A stretch of DNA of 40,545 nt, taken from assembly GCA_022600605.1 (NCBI GenBank), contig JAHZKD010000040.1:1-40545 (forward strand), written 5' to 3'. Under the pieces are notes generated by a model. It was not told the DNA's origin. It worked only from the letters and a program-made list of their open reading frames with translations, and did no database searches. Below are positions 30,997-38,891 of this stretch, piece by piece (the first letter of the stretch is position 1; each line of letters opens with the position of its first letter). This DNA comes from Actinomycetes bacterium (lineage in GTDB: Bacteria > Actinomycetota > Actinomycetes > Mycobacteriales > Mycobacteriaceae). The translations under genes and the position numbers were made by a program.

Positions 30997-32651
30997 CGAA
31001 CCGCCGCCCATCTACCGTCGTCCATTTGGTGGATCAGCCCACCCTCACGGGCGGCGTCAAGGGCTGACGCCAGCCGTGGGCGATCCCTGGATGCCAACTC
31101 CCGGTTAAGTTCACTGCGTGTCGCCGGCCCCTTGTCGAGGAGGCGCTGCCGCGCCCAGAGCGCGATCCGGTTGATGTGCTTGCTCAGTTGCATCTGGGCG
31201 TGAAGGTCTTGTTCGTCGCGTTCAATGGCTCGCTGCTGCCCACGGTCACGTGATGCGACCTCTTTGCCTGCCCGGTAGCCGTCGCGAGCTTTGGCGCGGC
31301 ACCAGTCCGATACGGCGGTGGCGATCCCCGAGAGTCGCCAGTCTTCGTCATTCATGGCGGTGCGCCCGTCCATGCAGGCCAGGGCGTAGGCGAGTTTCTC
31401 GCGGCAGAACATTCTGTGCGAGTCGAGGTTGGCGCCGTCGTCGCCGCTCATGGACGCTGCGCGGGTTGCGCGTATCTCTGCGGCAGCCGGGGCGGGGATG
31501 GTGAGGGTTCCTGCGCTGTCGGTGAAGTCGTAGGTCGACAGCAGTGGGATTACTTGCAGCCTCCCGGCCCGGTCTCGCGGCCATTGTGGCGGGTCGACGG
31601 TGATCCGTTTATCTCGCCCTGGGAACCATTGGAATCGTTGCGGGGTGCCGCCACCGGAGTCATCGAGCAGGATGCCGGCGCGTTCGGGCTGCACTGAGGC
31701 GATCAATGTCATCCGGTAGGTGTGTGCTGCGACTATTTCCGATTGGCGGCCGCGGTAGGAGTAGCCGAGCGTCTCGCCTGAGAATCCTTGCCGCAGGATG
31801 CTCATGGTGGTTTGGCCGCTTCTGCCGCCCATCGCGCCGAGTGAGTCGATTTCATCGACGCTGAACAGCACCGATGTCACCGGGGGTGACTCTTCAGGGT
31901 TCTTACTGGCGCGGTTGAAGACTTCGATCATTCCTTCGCCGGAACCGATTCCGCGGACGAGGATGTCGTCGGTGTCGACTAGTTGACGGGCAACGCTCAT
32001 CGCTGCGCCTTTGCCGCCGCCGGATTTGGCTGAGATGCAGCCGAACCAGTTGAGTGAGCCGCCGCCCGCGCCGACGATGGGCGGCAGGAGCACCGATGGC
32101 GGCACTAGTGTCATGATTCTGGCGACACTGCAGGCGAATACGGCCCAGGGGGAGGCCATGCTGGCTAGTGCTGCGGTGTAGATGAGTTGGTGTGATGGGC
32201 GGGCGGTCCAGAAGTCTTGTTCGAGTTCTTCTAGTGGCGGCTTGGGTTTGAGGTCTTCAGGGGTTACATCAACGACCTGGCGGGGCCGGTCTTCGATGGT
32301 GCGGGGTCCGTCCGCGTCGGCTTTGGTGAATCCTGAGCTGATCGTCTTGTTGCATTGCACTTCGCCGTCTTCTGCGAGGACTCCGTTGTCTTGGCAGGCG
32401 TCGAGCAGTAGGTCTCGCAGGGTGGGGCGTGGTATGGGGAATCTGCCGAGATAGGCGGCTGCCTTGTTGAGTGCGTCGTTGCGGCCCGAATCTTTTGGCA
32501 TGGCTTTGAGTTCATCGAGCCGCGCCTGTAGCACCTTCTGGACGAGTGGGTGCGTGATGTCGGTGACGGTGCTGCCGTTGCGTGGTTCGACGGGGTGGGT
32601 GGGCAGTTTGTGTACGTTGTCGAAGTAGTCGCCCCAGGTGTCAGCGGCCAT
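30993..32651 (-). CDS. P-loop ATPase partner of the primase-polymerase (DUF3987-like)
   Basis: 552 residues from ATG 32651. Walker A CISAKSGGGKG (205-215) and Walker B LFSVDEIDSL (262-271), then ILRQGFSGETLGYSYRGR and RMTLIASVQPERAGILLDD, match DUF3987/primase-associated helicase-like ATPases. These usually follow a primase-polymerase gene, as here. C-terminal 90 residues (HINRIALWARQRLLDKGPATRSELNREL) look like a winged-helix domain. It probably unwinds or loads at the phage origin close by. A frame further upstream overlaps the primase gene and is rejected as start. Confidence 0.8.
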   Translation of the reverse strand: MAADTWGDYFDNVHKLPTHPVEPRNGSTVTDITHPLVQKVLQARLDELKAMPKDSGRNDALNKAAAYLGRFPIPRPTLRDLLLDACQDNGVLAEDGEVQCNKTISSGFTKADADGPRTIEDRPRQVVDVTPEDLKPKPPLEELEQDFWTARPSHQLIYTAALASMASPWAVFACSVARIMTLVPPSVLLPPIVGAGGGSLNWFGCISAKSGGGKGAAMSVARQLVDTDDILVRGIGSGEGMIEVFNRASKNPEESPPVTSVLFSVDEIDSLGAMGGRSGQTTMSILRQGFSGETLGYSYRGRQSEIVAAHTYRMTLIASVQPERAGILLDDSGGGTPQRFQWFPGRDKRITVDPPQWPRDRAGRLQVIPLLSTYDFTDSAGTLTIPAPAAAEIRATRAASMSGDDGANLDSHRMFCREKLAYALACMDGRTAMNDEDWRLSGIATAVSDWCRAKARDGYRAGKEVASRDRGQQRAIERDEQDLHAQMQLSKHINRIALWARQRLLDKGPATRSELNRELASRDRPRLASALDAAREGGLIHQMDDGRWAAVR

Positions 32652-33357
32652 AGGTGTCTCCCATGCCGGTGAGTACGGGTGACGGTGGGTGCGCCCAGGA
32701 CCACTGGCGTCCGCGCCCCCACAGGGTGGACGGGGGTGCGACGACGTAGCCACCTTCGCCGCGGAAGTCGGCGCCTGCTTTCCATCGTGTGGAGCAGCCA
32801 CGCCCGGTGGGGGTGATGTAGAAGTGTGTGCCACCTGAGGCGGTGACGACGTGGCCGTGTACGGCGCGGTCTTCTGCGAGTAACTCTTGGTGGGTGGGTA
32901 GCCCGTCGGGTACATCGATGTCGATGACATCGAATGCGTGGCCGGTGGCTAGCCCGATGTTGGAGTCGGGGTGTTTGGTCCACCATTGCCGGATGCGGCC
33001 AGTGTCGGTGGTGGCGTCTTTGAATCCGTGTTTGGTGGCGGGGGATTTCGCTGCCTTTGTGGGATTGTGGGCGCGTTTGGCGACTGACAGTGGTTTGAGT
33101 GGGAATACGGGCCAGCCCCATGATGCGTAGCGCAGTGCGGCGTCGAGGAGCCGGGGCGGCCGAGTGTCAATCTGTTCGATGTCGTATTCGTGGGCGTCGG
33201 CAGTGAACTCGTCGCTGCGTTCGATGGCGGCGAGCCAGTCGTGGGCTAGTTGTTCGACTTTGGTGGGTTTAGGTGTGCAGTTGGGGTGAACTTTGTCGTC
33301 GGGGTTGGTGACCCACAGGAGCCCGCCGCAGTCGCGGCAGGTGCTGTACACGATCAA
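32641..33357 (-). CDS. Bifunctional primase/polymerase (Prim-Pol domain)
   Basis: 238 residues. N-terminal zinc-like motif CRDCGG...HPNC (7-27). Core: RYASWGWPVFPLKP (76-89), AFDVIDIDVP (141-150) with catalytic-type Asp146/Asp148, GGTHFYITP (175-183) and RGEGGYVVAPPS (199-210). These are the motifs of the Prim-Pol N-terminal domain family. The start is a TTG at 33357 with AAGGAG 10 bases upstream; a GTG two codons later is possible. It makes primers for phage DNA synthesis with the downstream ATPase. Confidence 0.88.
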   Translation of the reverse strand: MIVYSTCRDCGGLLWVTNPDDKVHPNCTPKPTKVEQLAHDWLAAIERSDEFTADAHEYDIEQIDTRPPRLLDAALRYASWGWPVFPLKPLSVAKRAHNPTKAAKSPATKHGFKDATTDTGRIRQWWTKHPDSNIGLATGHAFDVIDIDVPDGLPTHQELLAEDRAVHGHVVTASGGTHFYITPTGRGCSTRWKAGADFRGEGGYVVAPPSTLWGRGRQWSWAHPPSPVLTGMGDTYGR

Positions 33358-33410
33358 CGGCGGGACTCCTTATGTGGGGGCTATTCAGGGGCGGGAACGA
33401 TATACAGTTG

Positions 33411-33842
33411 TCAGAACGGCGGCGAATCGTCCTCGGCCGCAGACGAAGCCGTGGCCGAAGTGGACGCCCCTGCTCCGCGGGCGATCTTGATGCCGAACTC
33501 CTTGACGGTCCCGTTCGTCGTTTTGACGAGGTTGTCTAGGGTGACCTTGACGAGGTCACCGGGTGACGGGTCCGCGGCTCGCACGGCGCGTTTCAGGCTG
33601 ACTTGGCCGGCGTTGAGTTGCACCAACTCCCCCGCCCCGAAATCGGTGCGGACGCCTTCCTTGTTGATGGACGCGGCCGGTTCGGTCAACTCGATGGTGA
33701 GCGACGGGCAGGGGTCGCCGGCGAAGTTGGTGCCGCCGTCAATCGAGTAGTCGATGACTTTGCCGGTGACGTGCTGGCCGGGTTTGGTCCCCCAGGAGAT
33801 GTAGGCGCCTTTGGGTACTTCGATGTCTTCCCATACGGTCAT
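33411..33842 (-). CDS. Single-stranded-DNA-binding-like protein
   Basis: 143 residues. Predicted beta barrel (GAYISWGTKPGQHVTGKVIDYS, LTIELTEPAAS, GDLVKVTLDNLVKTTNG) followed by a low-complexity Ala/Ser linker and an acidic tip ending EDDSPPF, the C-terminal signal of SSBs that recruits partner proteins. It precedes the Prim-Pol gene. Probably coats single strands at the fork. Sequence is far from bacterial SSB, so this is a structure-pattern call. Confidence 0.72.
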   Translation of the reverse strand: MTVWEDIEVPKGAYISWGTKPGQHVTGKVIDYSIDGGTNFAGDPCPSLTIELTEPAASINKEGVRTDFGAGELVQLNAGQVSLKRAVRAADPSPGDLVKVTLDNLVKTTNGTVKEFGIKIARGAGASTSATASSAAEDDSPPF

Positions 33843-33864
33843 GTGTTTCTTCCTCTCTTAGTTG

Positions 33865-34044
33865 TTATCTGTTGGTGCGTCGTTGTTTAACGCCGTCGAC
33901 GCTTTCGGCGAGCTTGCGGAGGTACTGCATGGCCCATTCGCGGTTGCGGGTGGTGTAGATGACGATCCCGTCAGGGTTGGTGATGACGTATTGCTTACCG
34001 GCGTCAGGGCCGCAGTCTGGGCAGTCGCCGTACTCCAGGTTCAT
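33865..34044 (-). CDS. Small hypothetical protein
   Basis: 59 residues from ATG 34044 (ATGA overlap): MNLEYGDCPDCGPDAGKQYV, YTTRNREWAMQYLRKLAESVDGV. A C-x2-C near the N-terminus and one amphipathic helix. No family known. Confidence 0.6.
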   Translation of the reverse strand: MNLEYGDCPDCGPDAGKQYVITNPDGIVIYTTRNREWAMQYLRKLAESVDGVKQRRTNR

Positions 34045-34880
34045 GCGCCGACCTTGTAATCGCTGATGACGATGCCGTTTTCGGCTTTGCCTCTGACCTG
34101 CCATCCCCACCAGTAGGTGCCGACGTGTTGCCCTAGGAGCGGCCGTTCGGCGGTGAAGGTTTTGAAATGCCCGCGCACCCGGTGTAGCGCGGTTGCGCGG
34201 TGCCCACCTTTGCCGTCTGATTCGGTGCCATTTCCTGGCAGGATGATGGTGCGGTAGCGGATCGTTTTCGCGAGTTCGCCGCGACGTTTCTCTGCGCCGC
34301 TGCGCTTCACGTTGATCCGGCCCGTTTCTGCGGTGTGTACGTTCTTGCAGTTGATCAATCCGAGTGCGGTTAGAACAGTGAACAGGTAGTAGTGGCAGAC
34401 CTTTTCAAGGTTGTCGCGGTCGTCAAGTTCGCAGTTGCCGAGGTTGCCGAACTCGATGCGTCTAACGGTGCCGTCGTCGTCGGTGTCAATGGTGTTGACT
34501 TCGATGGGATAAAGGCGCGGGTATGTCTCCTCGTCACGCAGAGTGAGGAATGTTGCGCCGATACCCAGATCTGGGTGCTGGTCTGTGTCGCGGTAATCGA
34601 GTTCGGGAGAGTAAAGGATGCATGCGACGTTGAAGTTCCTGACTTCGTCTCTCCATTCGACCCACATGAGCGGATAAGGCAACTTCGCAATATGCGTCTT
34701 GTCGTGAGATTTTGTTTTCCACTTCTGCATGAAGATGTCGTGAGCGACTTGGATGTCGAAACGCACGGCGTGGTCGATTCCATCCTCAATGGTGGGCGAC
34801 CAGAACTCTCCGTCCAGCATGACGGTGACTGGGCGGGGCATGTTTCTACATGCCATGAGTACGGGCAGTTTTGTGCTCAC
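34041..34880 (-). CDS. Conserved-looking protein of unknown function in the replication module
   Basis: 279 residues from GTG 34880 (GTGA overlap). LDGEFWSPTIEDGIDHAVRFD, LPYPLMWVEWRD, then CHYYLFTVLTALGLINCKNV, and near the end HRVRGHFKTFTAERPLLGQHVGTYWW. The last pattern recurs in phage proteins of unknown role in many actinobacteriophages. It is placed between an exonuclease-like gene and SSB, so a function in DNA metabolism is possible. No catalytic motif identified. Confidence 0.65.
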   Translation of the reverse strand: MSTKLPVLMACRNMPRPVTVMLDGEFWSPTIEDGIDHAVRFDIQVAHDIFMQKWKTKSHDKTHIAKLPYPLMWVEWRDEVRNFNVACILYSPELDYRDTDQHPDLGIGATFLTLRDEETYPRLYPIEVNTIDTDDDGTVRRIEFGNLGNCELDDRDNLEKVCHYYLFTVLTALGLINCKNVHTAETGRINVKRSGAEKRRGELAKTIRYRTIILPGNGTESDGKGGHRATALHRVRGHFKTFTAERPLLGQHVGTYWWGWQVRGKAENGIVISDYKVGA

Positions 34881-35857
34881 GCCGCTATCTCCTTGCTGCG
34901 CTCCGTGCATAGGGCACGAAGTTCATCAGTGAGTTGCCCGGCTTGTGATGCGCGGGACCATATTTCGCGAAGCTCATCCACGGTTGTGGCGGCGGCGGCG
35001 AGTGATTCCCAGGTGGGTGGCGGCTGGTCGCTGTTCGATTTCTCCCACGTCGAGGCCCGGTCGTCGCCGACTTTGTGAGTGAGGTCTTTCACGCCGCGCC
35101 AATCCCACACTTTCTTGGCGAGTAGGCAGGCGCCCCAGCCTTTCATGATGTCGATTTCGTAGAGGTCGCAGCGGCCTTCCCCTGCGGGTAAATGGATGAT
35201 GATGCCGGTGTTCAGATCGACACCTTCGGGTGTGCCGCGTTTGTCTGTGGCGATGTCGTAGGGGGTCATGCGGGCGTACATGGCGAGCTGCATCGCCATT
35301 TTGTGGGGGTAGTCGATGGACCCGGTTTTGATGTCGTACACCATGTTTCGGCCGTTTCTGCGGCCTATGCGGTCGGCGGTGCCCGCGACTTTCCAATCGT
35401 CGTGGACGCGGAAGCATTCGATGCCCAGCCATTCGATACCTTCGGTGGCTTCCTGGTAGGCGGCGATGTCGGCGACGTAGTCGGTGGGGACTTCGCCGAG
35501 TGGCTTACCGTGGTCGACTCGTTCAGTGAGGGCGTGTAGCGCGGTTCCGATGGTGGCGCCCTCTGACGATTTGGCGTGTGCGGCTGCCTGTTCGGCGATG
35601 TCGCCGAGTTTCTTCTTGTCTGCGTCTTCAGTGGTGGTGTCGACGGCGGCTGCGGCTAAAACGAGGTCTTTGCGTCTCCCCATGCCGTAGGCGGTCATGC
35701 GGGATTTCCAGATGATGAGACCTTTTTGCTCTTCAAGGGCACCGACGAATGTTGTTGTGCGGCGGTAGGCGACACGCTTGGTGCCGCGTCCTGGCGGCAT
35801 GATCATGGGCCGGCCGAATCTGTCTCTGGGGATTTCCACGTTCTGGTAGTCGGTCAC
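34877..35857 (-). CDS. RecB/Cas4-type PD-(D/E)XK nuclease
   Basis: 326 residues from GTG 35857 (GTGA overlap). YRRTTTFVGALEEQKGLIIWK, GTALHALTE (His108), VAGTADRIGR (Asp162), VYDIKTG (Asp175, Lys177) and QLAMYA (190-195) are the ordered motifs of RecB-family nucleases. Phage versions, often named Cas4-family exonuclease, process DNA ends for recombination. The C-terminal 80 residues are helical. No four-cysteine Fe-S motif typical of true Cas4 is visible. Confidence 0.85.
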   Translation of the reverse strand: MTDYQNVEIPRDRFGRPMIMPPGRGTKRVAYRRTTTFVGALEEQKGLIIWKSRMTAYGMGRRKDLVLAAAAVDTTTEDADKKKLGDIAEQAAAHAKSSEGATIGTALHALTERVDHGKPLGEVPTDYVADIAAYQEATEGIEWLGIECFRVHDDWKVAGTADRIGRRNGRNMVYDIKTGSIDYPHKMAMQLAMYARMTPYDIATDKRGTPEGVDLNTGIIIHLPAGEGRCDLYEIDIMKGWGACLLAKKVWDWRGVKDLTHKVGDDRASTWEKSNSDQPPPTWESLAAAATTVDELREIWSRASQAGQLTDELRALCTERSKEIAA

Positions 35858-36015
35858 TGTTCGGCCATCCTTTCGAGTACCCAGCGGCAGGCGCGGCATT
35901 GGTAGCGGTCGACGCAGTCGGCGGCGTGGGCGGGTGTTTCGCCTTTGAGGTCGGCTTGTGGTGTGTTGTGCAGGAATTTGGGGATCGCGGCCAGTAGCCG
36001 TCTGCCGGGGCTCAT
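35854..36015 (-). CDS. Small Cys-containing hypothetical protein
   Basis: 53 residues from ATG 36015: MSPGRRLLAAIPKFLHNTPQ, then CVDRYQCRACRWVLERMAEQ with C-x6-C-x2-C. ATGA and GTGA overlaps at its ends. Metal binding possible. Confidence 0.6.
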   Translation of the reverse strand: MSPGRRLLAAIPKFLHNTPQADLKGETPAHAADCVDRYQCRACRWVLERMAEQ

Positions 36016-36161
36016 CGCGTGACCTTGTCGGTGATGTCGGCGGCGATCCACAGCACGCCCCCGGCGGCGATGAGTAGCCAGTACCAGGGTGTGAAGAATG
36101 CTGCGAGTAGTCCCCATGCGGGGAGGGCGAGTGCGAGTGTGTATGTGGCGCAACGCATCAT
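36012..36161 (-). CDS. Two-span membrane microprotein
   Basis: 49 residues: YTLALALPAWGLLAAFFTPW and YWLLIAAGGVLWIAADI are two hydrophobic helices joined by a tight turn; the tail is TDKVTR. Stop overlaps the next ATG as ATGA. Too short for most gene callers. Early-region membrane peptides in phages sometimes mediate exclusion; nothing specific is shown. Confidence 0.6.
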   Translation of the reverse strand: MMRCATYTLALALPAWGLLAAFFTPWYWLLIAAGGVLWIAADITDKVTR

Positions 36162-36163
36162 GT

Positions 36164-36388
36164 TTAGGTTCCTGACGCTTCCGGTTCTTTGGTGGTGACT
36201 CGTTCAAGGGCTTCAGCGCGGGCTTTGGCCCGCTCCAGCGTGGTGAAGACTCTGGGCAGTGCCAGCATCGGCAACCCGTGGTGGTCGAATCCGTTGAGGA
36301 TGTAGCCGTTATCCCAGGTGATGCTGTAGTGGCCTTTGCCGCCGACGGCGGTGATGGCTCCTGCGGTGTCGGGGCGCGACCAGTTCAT
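36164..36388 (-). CDS. Hypothetical protein
   Basis: 74 residues: AITAVGGKGHYSITWDNGYILNGFDHHGLPML, then FTTLERAKARAEALERV. A small beta domain followed by one helix. Coupled to the whiB frame by ATGA. No family recognised. Confidence 0.6.
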   Translation of the reverse strand: MNWSRPDTAGAITAVGGKGHYSITWDNGYILNGFDHHGLPMLALPRVFTTLERAKARAEALERVTTKEPEASGT

Positions 36389-36789
36389 AGGTCACCTGCT
36401 AGTGGGAGGTTGGCGCAAGCAGTCGGGGCAGATGCGGGTGACGCCGTGGAACACGTCGGGCCACAGGGTGTGTGCTTGCCAGGCTTGCCCGCACTGGTTG
36501 CAGACGCACCATGAGGTTTTGTCGTAGTCGAGGTCGTCGTCCCGGCTGGTGCGCCGCGCGGGCGGTAGTGCGCGTGCCCGCCCCACACACCTTCGGTGCC
36601 TGGGTCTCGCCACGCCGCGCACTGCTTGATGACGGGGCAGGAACGGCAAATCCTTAGTGCTTCTTGGGCGCATTCGCGTTCGAAGAACAGGGCTGCTGGT
36701 TTGCCGGCGCAGGCGGCGCGGTCCATCCAGGTGGAGTCGCCGCGGAGCAGGATGGCGCGCAGTTGTGCAACACCGGGCGGGGCGCTCAT
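36385..36789 (-). CDS. WhiB-family Fe-S regulator
   Basis: 134 codons. WMDRAACAGKPAALFFE at 21-37, then CRSCPVIKQC with Cys48, Cys51, Cys57 and Cys27 give the WhiB C-Xn-C-x2-C-x5-C cluster that binds 4Fe-4S; EGVWGG at 66-71 is the invariant G-V/I-W-G-G turn. Such phage WhiB proteins can act on host sigma-factor-dependent genes. After residue 78 the frame becomes Thr/Ala/Pro-rich and non-protein-like, while the -1 frame encodes a good zinc ribbon. So the natural end may differ from the annotated stop. The ATG overlaps the DUF732 gene stop. Confidence 0.88.
   Translation of the reverse strand: MSAPPGVAQLRAILLRGDSTWMDRAACAGKPAALFFERECAQEALRICRSCPVIKQCAAWRDPGTEGVWGGHAHYRPRGAPAGTTTSTTTKPHGASATSAGKPGKHTPCGPTCSTASPASAPTACANLPLAGDL
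36392..36586 (-). CDS. Zinc-ribbon ORF in the -1 frame of whiB
   Basis: From a GTG at 36586 this frame gives 64 residues including SRDDDLDYDKTSWCVCNQCG, and VFHGVTRICPDCLRQPPTSR: C29-x2-C32 and C53-x2-C56, a well-formed zinc ribbon. It overlaps the last 60 codons of whiB. GAAGG lies just before the GTG but at short spacing. It may be a separate overlapping gene, or the true C-terminal domain of WhiB reached by -1 frameshift. A frameshift mutation of an ancestral gene is also possible. Confidence 0.55.
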   Translation of the reverse strand: MGRARALPPARRTSRDDDLDYDKTSWCVCNQCGQAWQAHTLWPDVFHGVTRICPDCLRQPPTSR

Positions 36790-37133
36790 ATGGCGGCGAT
36801 CCGTTCGCCGCGCGCTTCACGCCCCACATTCACCAACAGTTGCCAGTGCCGTGGGCAGTATTGGTAGACAGCGGCGTTGACGATGTCGGCGGCCGAGTCG
36901 GCAGCCCAGCCGTCGTCCATGATCCCTGCCGCGATGCCCATCAGCCCGGCTTTGTGTGGGTAGAGGTCGAGGACCGGGCAGATAGCGGTAGCGCCGTAGA
37001 GGGTGACGTAGGCAGCCTCGGCGTCTGTGAGGACACCGTCAGCGCGGGCGGTGCCGGTGCCGGCGAGGGTTAAGGCGGTGAGGGCGGCGGCGATGATGGC
37101 CCGGTTGATACGACGGGCGTTGCGGGGTCTCAT
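36786..37133 (-). CDS. Secreted DUF732-like protein
   Basis: 115 residues. Residues 1-32 are a signal peptide: basic start, hydrophobic core (AIIAAALTALTLAGTGT), and A-R-A cleavage region. The mature part, LTDAEAAYVTLYGATAICPVL, then GIMDDGWAADSAADIVNAAVYQYCP, matches DUF732: two cysteines and a final A-x-x-x-YCP. DUF732 proteins are small secreted proteins of mycobacteria and their phages, usually of unknown function. Expression from a prophage could alter the host envelope. Confidence 0.82.
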   Translation of the reverse strand: MRPRNARRINRAIIAAALTALTLAGTGTARADGVLTDAEAAYVTLYGATAICPVLDLYPHKAGLMGIAAGIMDDGWAADSAADIVNAAVYQYCPRHWQLLVNVGREARGERIAAI

Positions 37134-37140
37134 GCTTGCT

Positions 37141-38004
37141 TCAGCCGTTCAACAACGCCGCGAGATTCGCCGCATAGACCGGAACTCCCAAACCCTCCGA
37201 CAGTTCACCCGTCACATGCGTCCACGCATCCCGCACCTTGTGCTCAAAAGGCTGAGGGAACAAACCCATGCCCAACTGCCCCTGATTGATTCGCAGACGC
37301 AGCCAACACCTCACCTCAACCTGCGGATAGTCCTCGAAAGGCCTAGCCGACAGTGTGATTTCGCGCGGCACCTCCAACGGCCGCGCCGACGGCCCAGCCT
37401 TGGTAGACACCTCCTCGCTGTAGGTCAGATGCTGAGCACCTGTGTCGCGGCGAATCTTGGACTCAAACGAACCCTTGCTTGATGCGCGGATACTGTCGAC
37501 GATCTCGATCAGCTCGGCGGCGGGGTGGGACGTGATCAGATGGCCGGCAGCCTCGATCAGGTCGCCGAACTCGTCCTGGCTGTGATACTTGCCGTCAGCG
37601 GAGGCGAGTAGGGTTTTCCAGTCGGGATCGGCGACGAACCGCAGAATCAGGCGGTCGTCGCGGCGGGTGTATTCCTCGCCGACATTCGGGTCGAGGTCGT
37701 TGTAGACGACGGTGACCTTCCCTTCTTTTCGATTGCCCCACACAGTTGACCGTCCAGGGGTCAGGGGGCGGCGGGCAACCTCAGCGAGTAGTGAAGCGGT
37801 GTCAGTGACGAACCGGTCAGCAACGCTGCGGGGCGGGAAGGCGTCGGGCGATTCGCCTCGCACGTCGACAATCTGGGATTGAAGCCCGTTCTGGCCGTTC
37901 GCAGTAACTAGGTACAAGGGGCCGTCTGTGATGGACTCGTCGATGGGCTCGATCGCATGTGAAGGTAGGACGCTCTTGGTCGTGTTGGTGATGGTGTCGG
38001 TCAT
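37141..38004 (-). CDS. DUF2303 family protein
   Basis: 287 residues. VWGNRKEGKVTVVYNDLDP, FGDLIEAAGHLITSHPAAELIEIVDSIRASSKGSFES, and LRLRINQGQLGMGLFPQPFEHKVRDAW are characteristic of DUF2303 (YfdQ-like), widely found in phage early regions. Function is unproven. In other phages it is near recombination and replication genes, as here. AAAGG stands 13 bases before the ATG. Confidence 0.82.
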   Translation of the reverse strand: MTDTITNTTKSVLPSHAIEPIDESITDGPLYLVTANGQNGLQSQIVDVRGESPDAFPPRSVADRFVTDTASLLAEVARRPLTPGRSTVWGNRKEGKVTVVYNDLDPNVGEEYTRRDDRLILRFVADPDWKTLLASADGKYHSQDEFGDLIEAAGHLITSHPAAELIEIVDSIRASSKGSFESKIRRDTGAQHLTYSEEVSTKAGPSARPLEVPREITLSARPFEDYPQVEVRCWLRLRINQGQLGMGLFPQPFEHKVRDAWTHVTGELSEGLGVPVYAANLAALLNG

Positions 38005-38037
38005 GGTGACTCAATAGGCCTTTCAGCGAGGGGTGGA

Positions 38038-38370
38038 CTATTTGTCGTAGAACAGGCCGGCGTTATCGCGGGACAGGTGCCCGTCGCCGTCAGAGAAGAA
38101 CACGGTGCCGGCGGGGTCTTTCGCTGGCTTGCTGGTGACATCGGCGACGAGTTGAACAGCGCCGGATTCCAGCGGATTCACCGTGATTTTGAGGGTGATG
38201 TTGCCGCCCTTCTTGCCGTGCAACATCGCGGCTTCAACGCACTCATGCAGCGCCTTGGATGCTTCTACCTGAACACGACCCTTATCGAGTTGCGCGAGGA
38301 CAACCACGAAATCGGTGACATCGCCAGGGGTGAGTTCGGTAGCGGATTCGGTGGATGGTTCATTGGACAC
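38038..38370 (-). CDS. Hypothetical protein, companion of DUF2303
   Basis: 110 residues from a GTG start with AAAGGAAA upstream. VTDFVVVLAQLDKGRVQVEASKALHECVEAA, GNITLKITVNPLESGAVQLVADV, ending with KDPAGTVFFSDGDGHLSRDNAGLF. This small protein commonly precedes DUF2303 genes. Function unknown. Confidence 0.65.
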   Translation of the reverse strand: MSNEPSTESATELTPGDVTDFVVVLAQLDKGRVQVEASKALHECVEAAMLHGKKGGNITLKITVNPLESGAVQLVADVTSKPAKDPAGTVFFSDGDGHLSRDNAGLFYDK

Positions 38371-38435
38371 TGCAGTTGTTTCCTTTCGTTGAGTCGGACA
38401 GGGTCAAAGCGCCGAATGCGCGGGGCGGCACCGCT

Positions 38436-38891
38436 TTATGTGTTGTCGGGGTGGTCTTCTGGTGTGGGTAGCGGCCCGGGTTGCAGGGTGGGTAGGTCGC
38501 ACCAACGGCGGGCGTGCTGCGCCAGCCGCCAGTCGGACAGTGACCCCGCCGGGGGAGCCGCCATGGGGGGATGCGGCGGCTCAACCCCAGCGGGGGGCGG
38601 TTTTAGGTGGCGAGGTTTAGATATGACGAAACCGTCAGGTAGCCATACTCCGTTGCAGCCCAGGCAGAAATAGCCGCCGATCCCGGCAACTTCGCGCACC
38701 TGCCGCACCTGACTGGTGCAGAAGTTGCATCGCCGATTGTTGCCAACCAGAGTGAACGGCAGCGAGTCGTCCTCCCGCGAGGTGCCTTCGAGCACCGCGT
38801 AGTCGCGGCCACGCGCCACAGCCACGGCCTGCCACGGGATCAGTTCGCCGATGAGATAGCCCAGGGCGCGCAGGGATTGGCGAAGAGTCAT
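38436..38891 (-). CDS. Hypothetical zinc-site protein
   Basis: 151 residues. [20 protein letters not shown], then [27 protein letters not shown] gives paired C-x2-C motifs 17 residues apart (zinc ribbon), followed by a Pro-rich linker and [23 protein letters not shown] overlap with the methyltransferase stop. The 66 bases after it hold nothing recognisable. Confidence 0.6.
   Translation of the reverse strand: MTLRQSLRALGYLIGELIPWQAVAVARGRDYAVLEGTSREDDSLPFTLVGNNRRCNFCTSQVRQVREVAGIGGYFCLGCNGVWLPDGFVISKPRHLKPPPAGVEPPHPPMAAPPAGSLSDWRLAQHARRWCDLPTLQPGPLPTPEDHPDNT

Noticed and set aside
32264..33121. 285-codon minus-strand ORF overlapping primase and ATPase genes
   Set aside because: Out of frame with both, very Arg/His/Pro/Thr-rich, no motifs.
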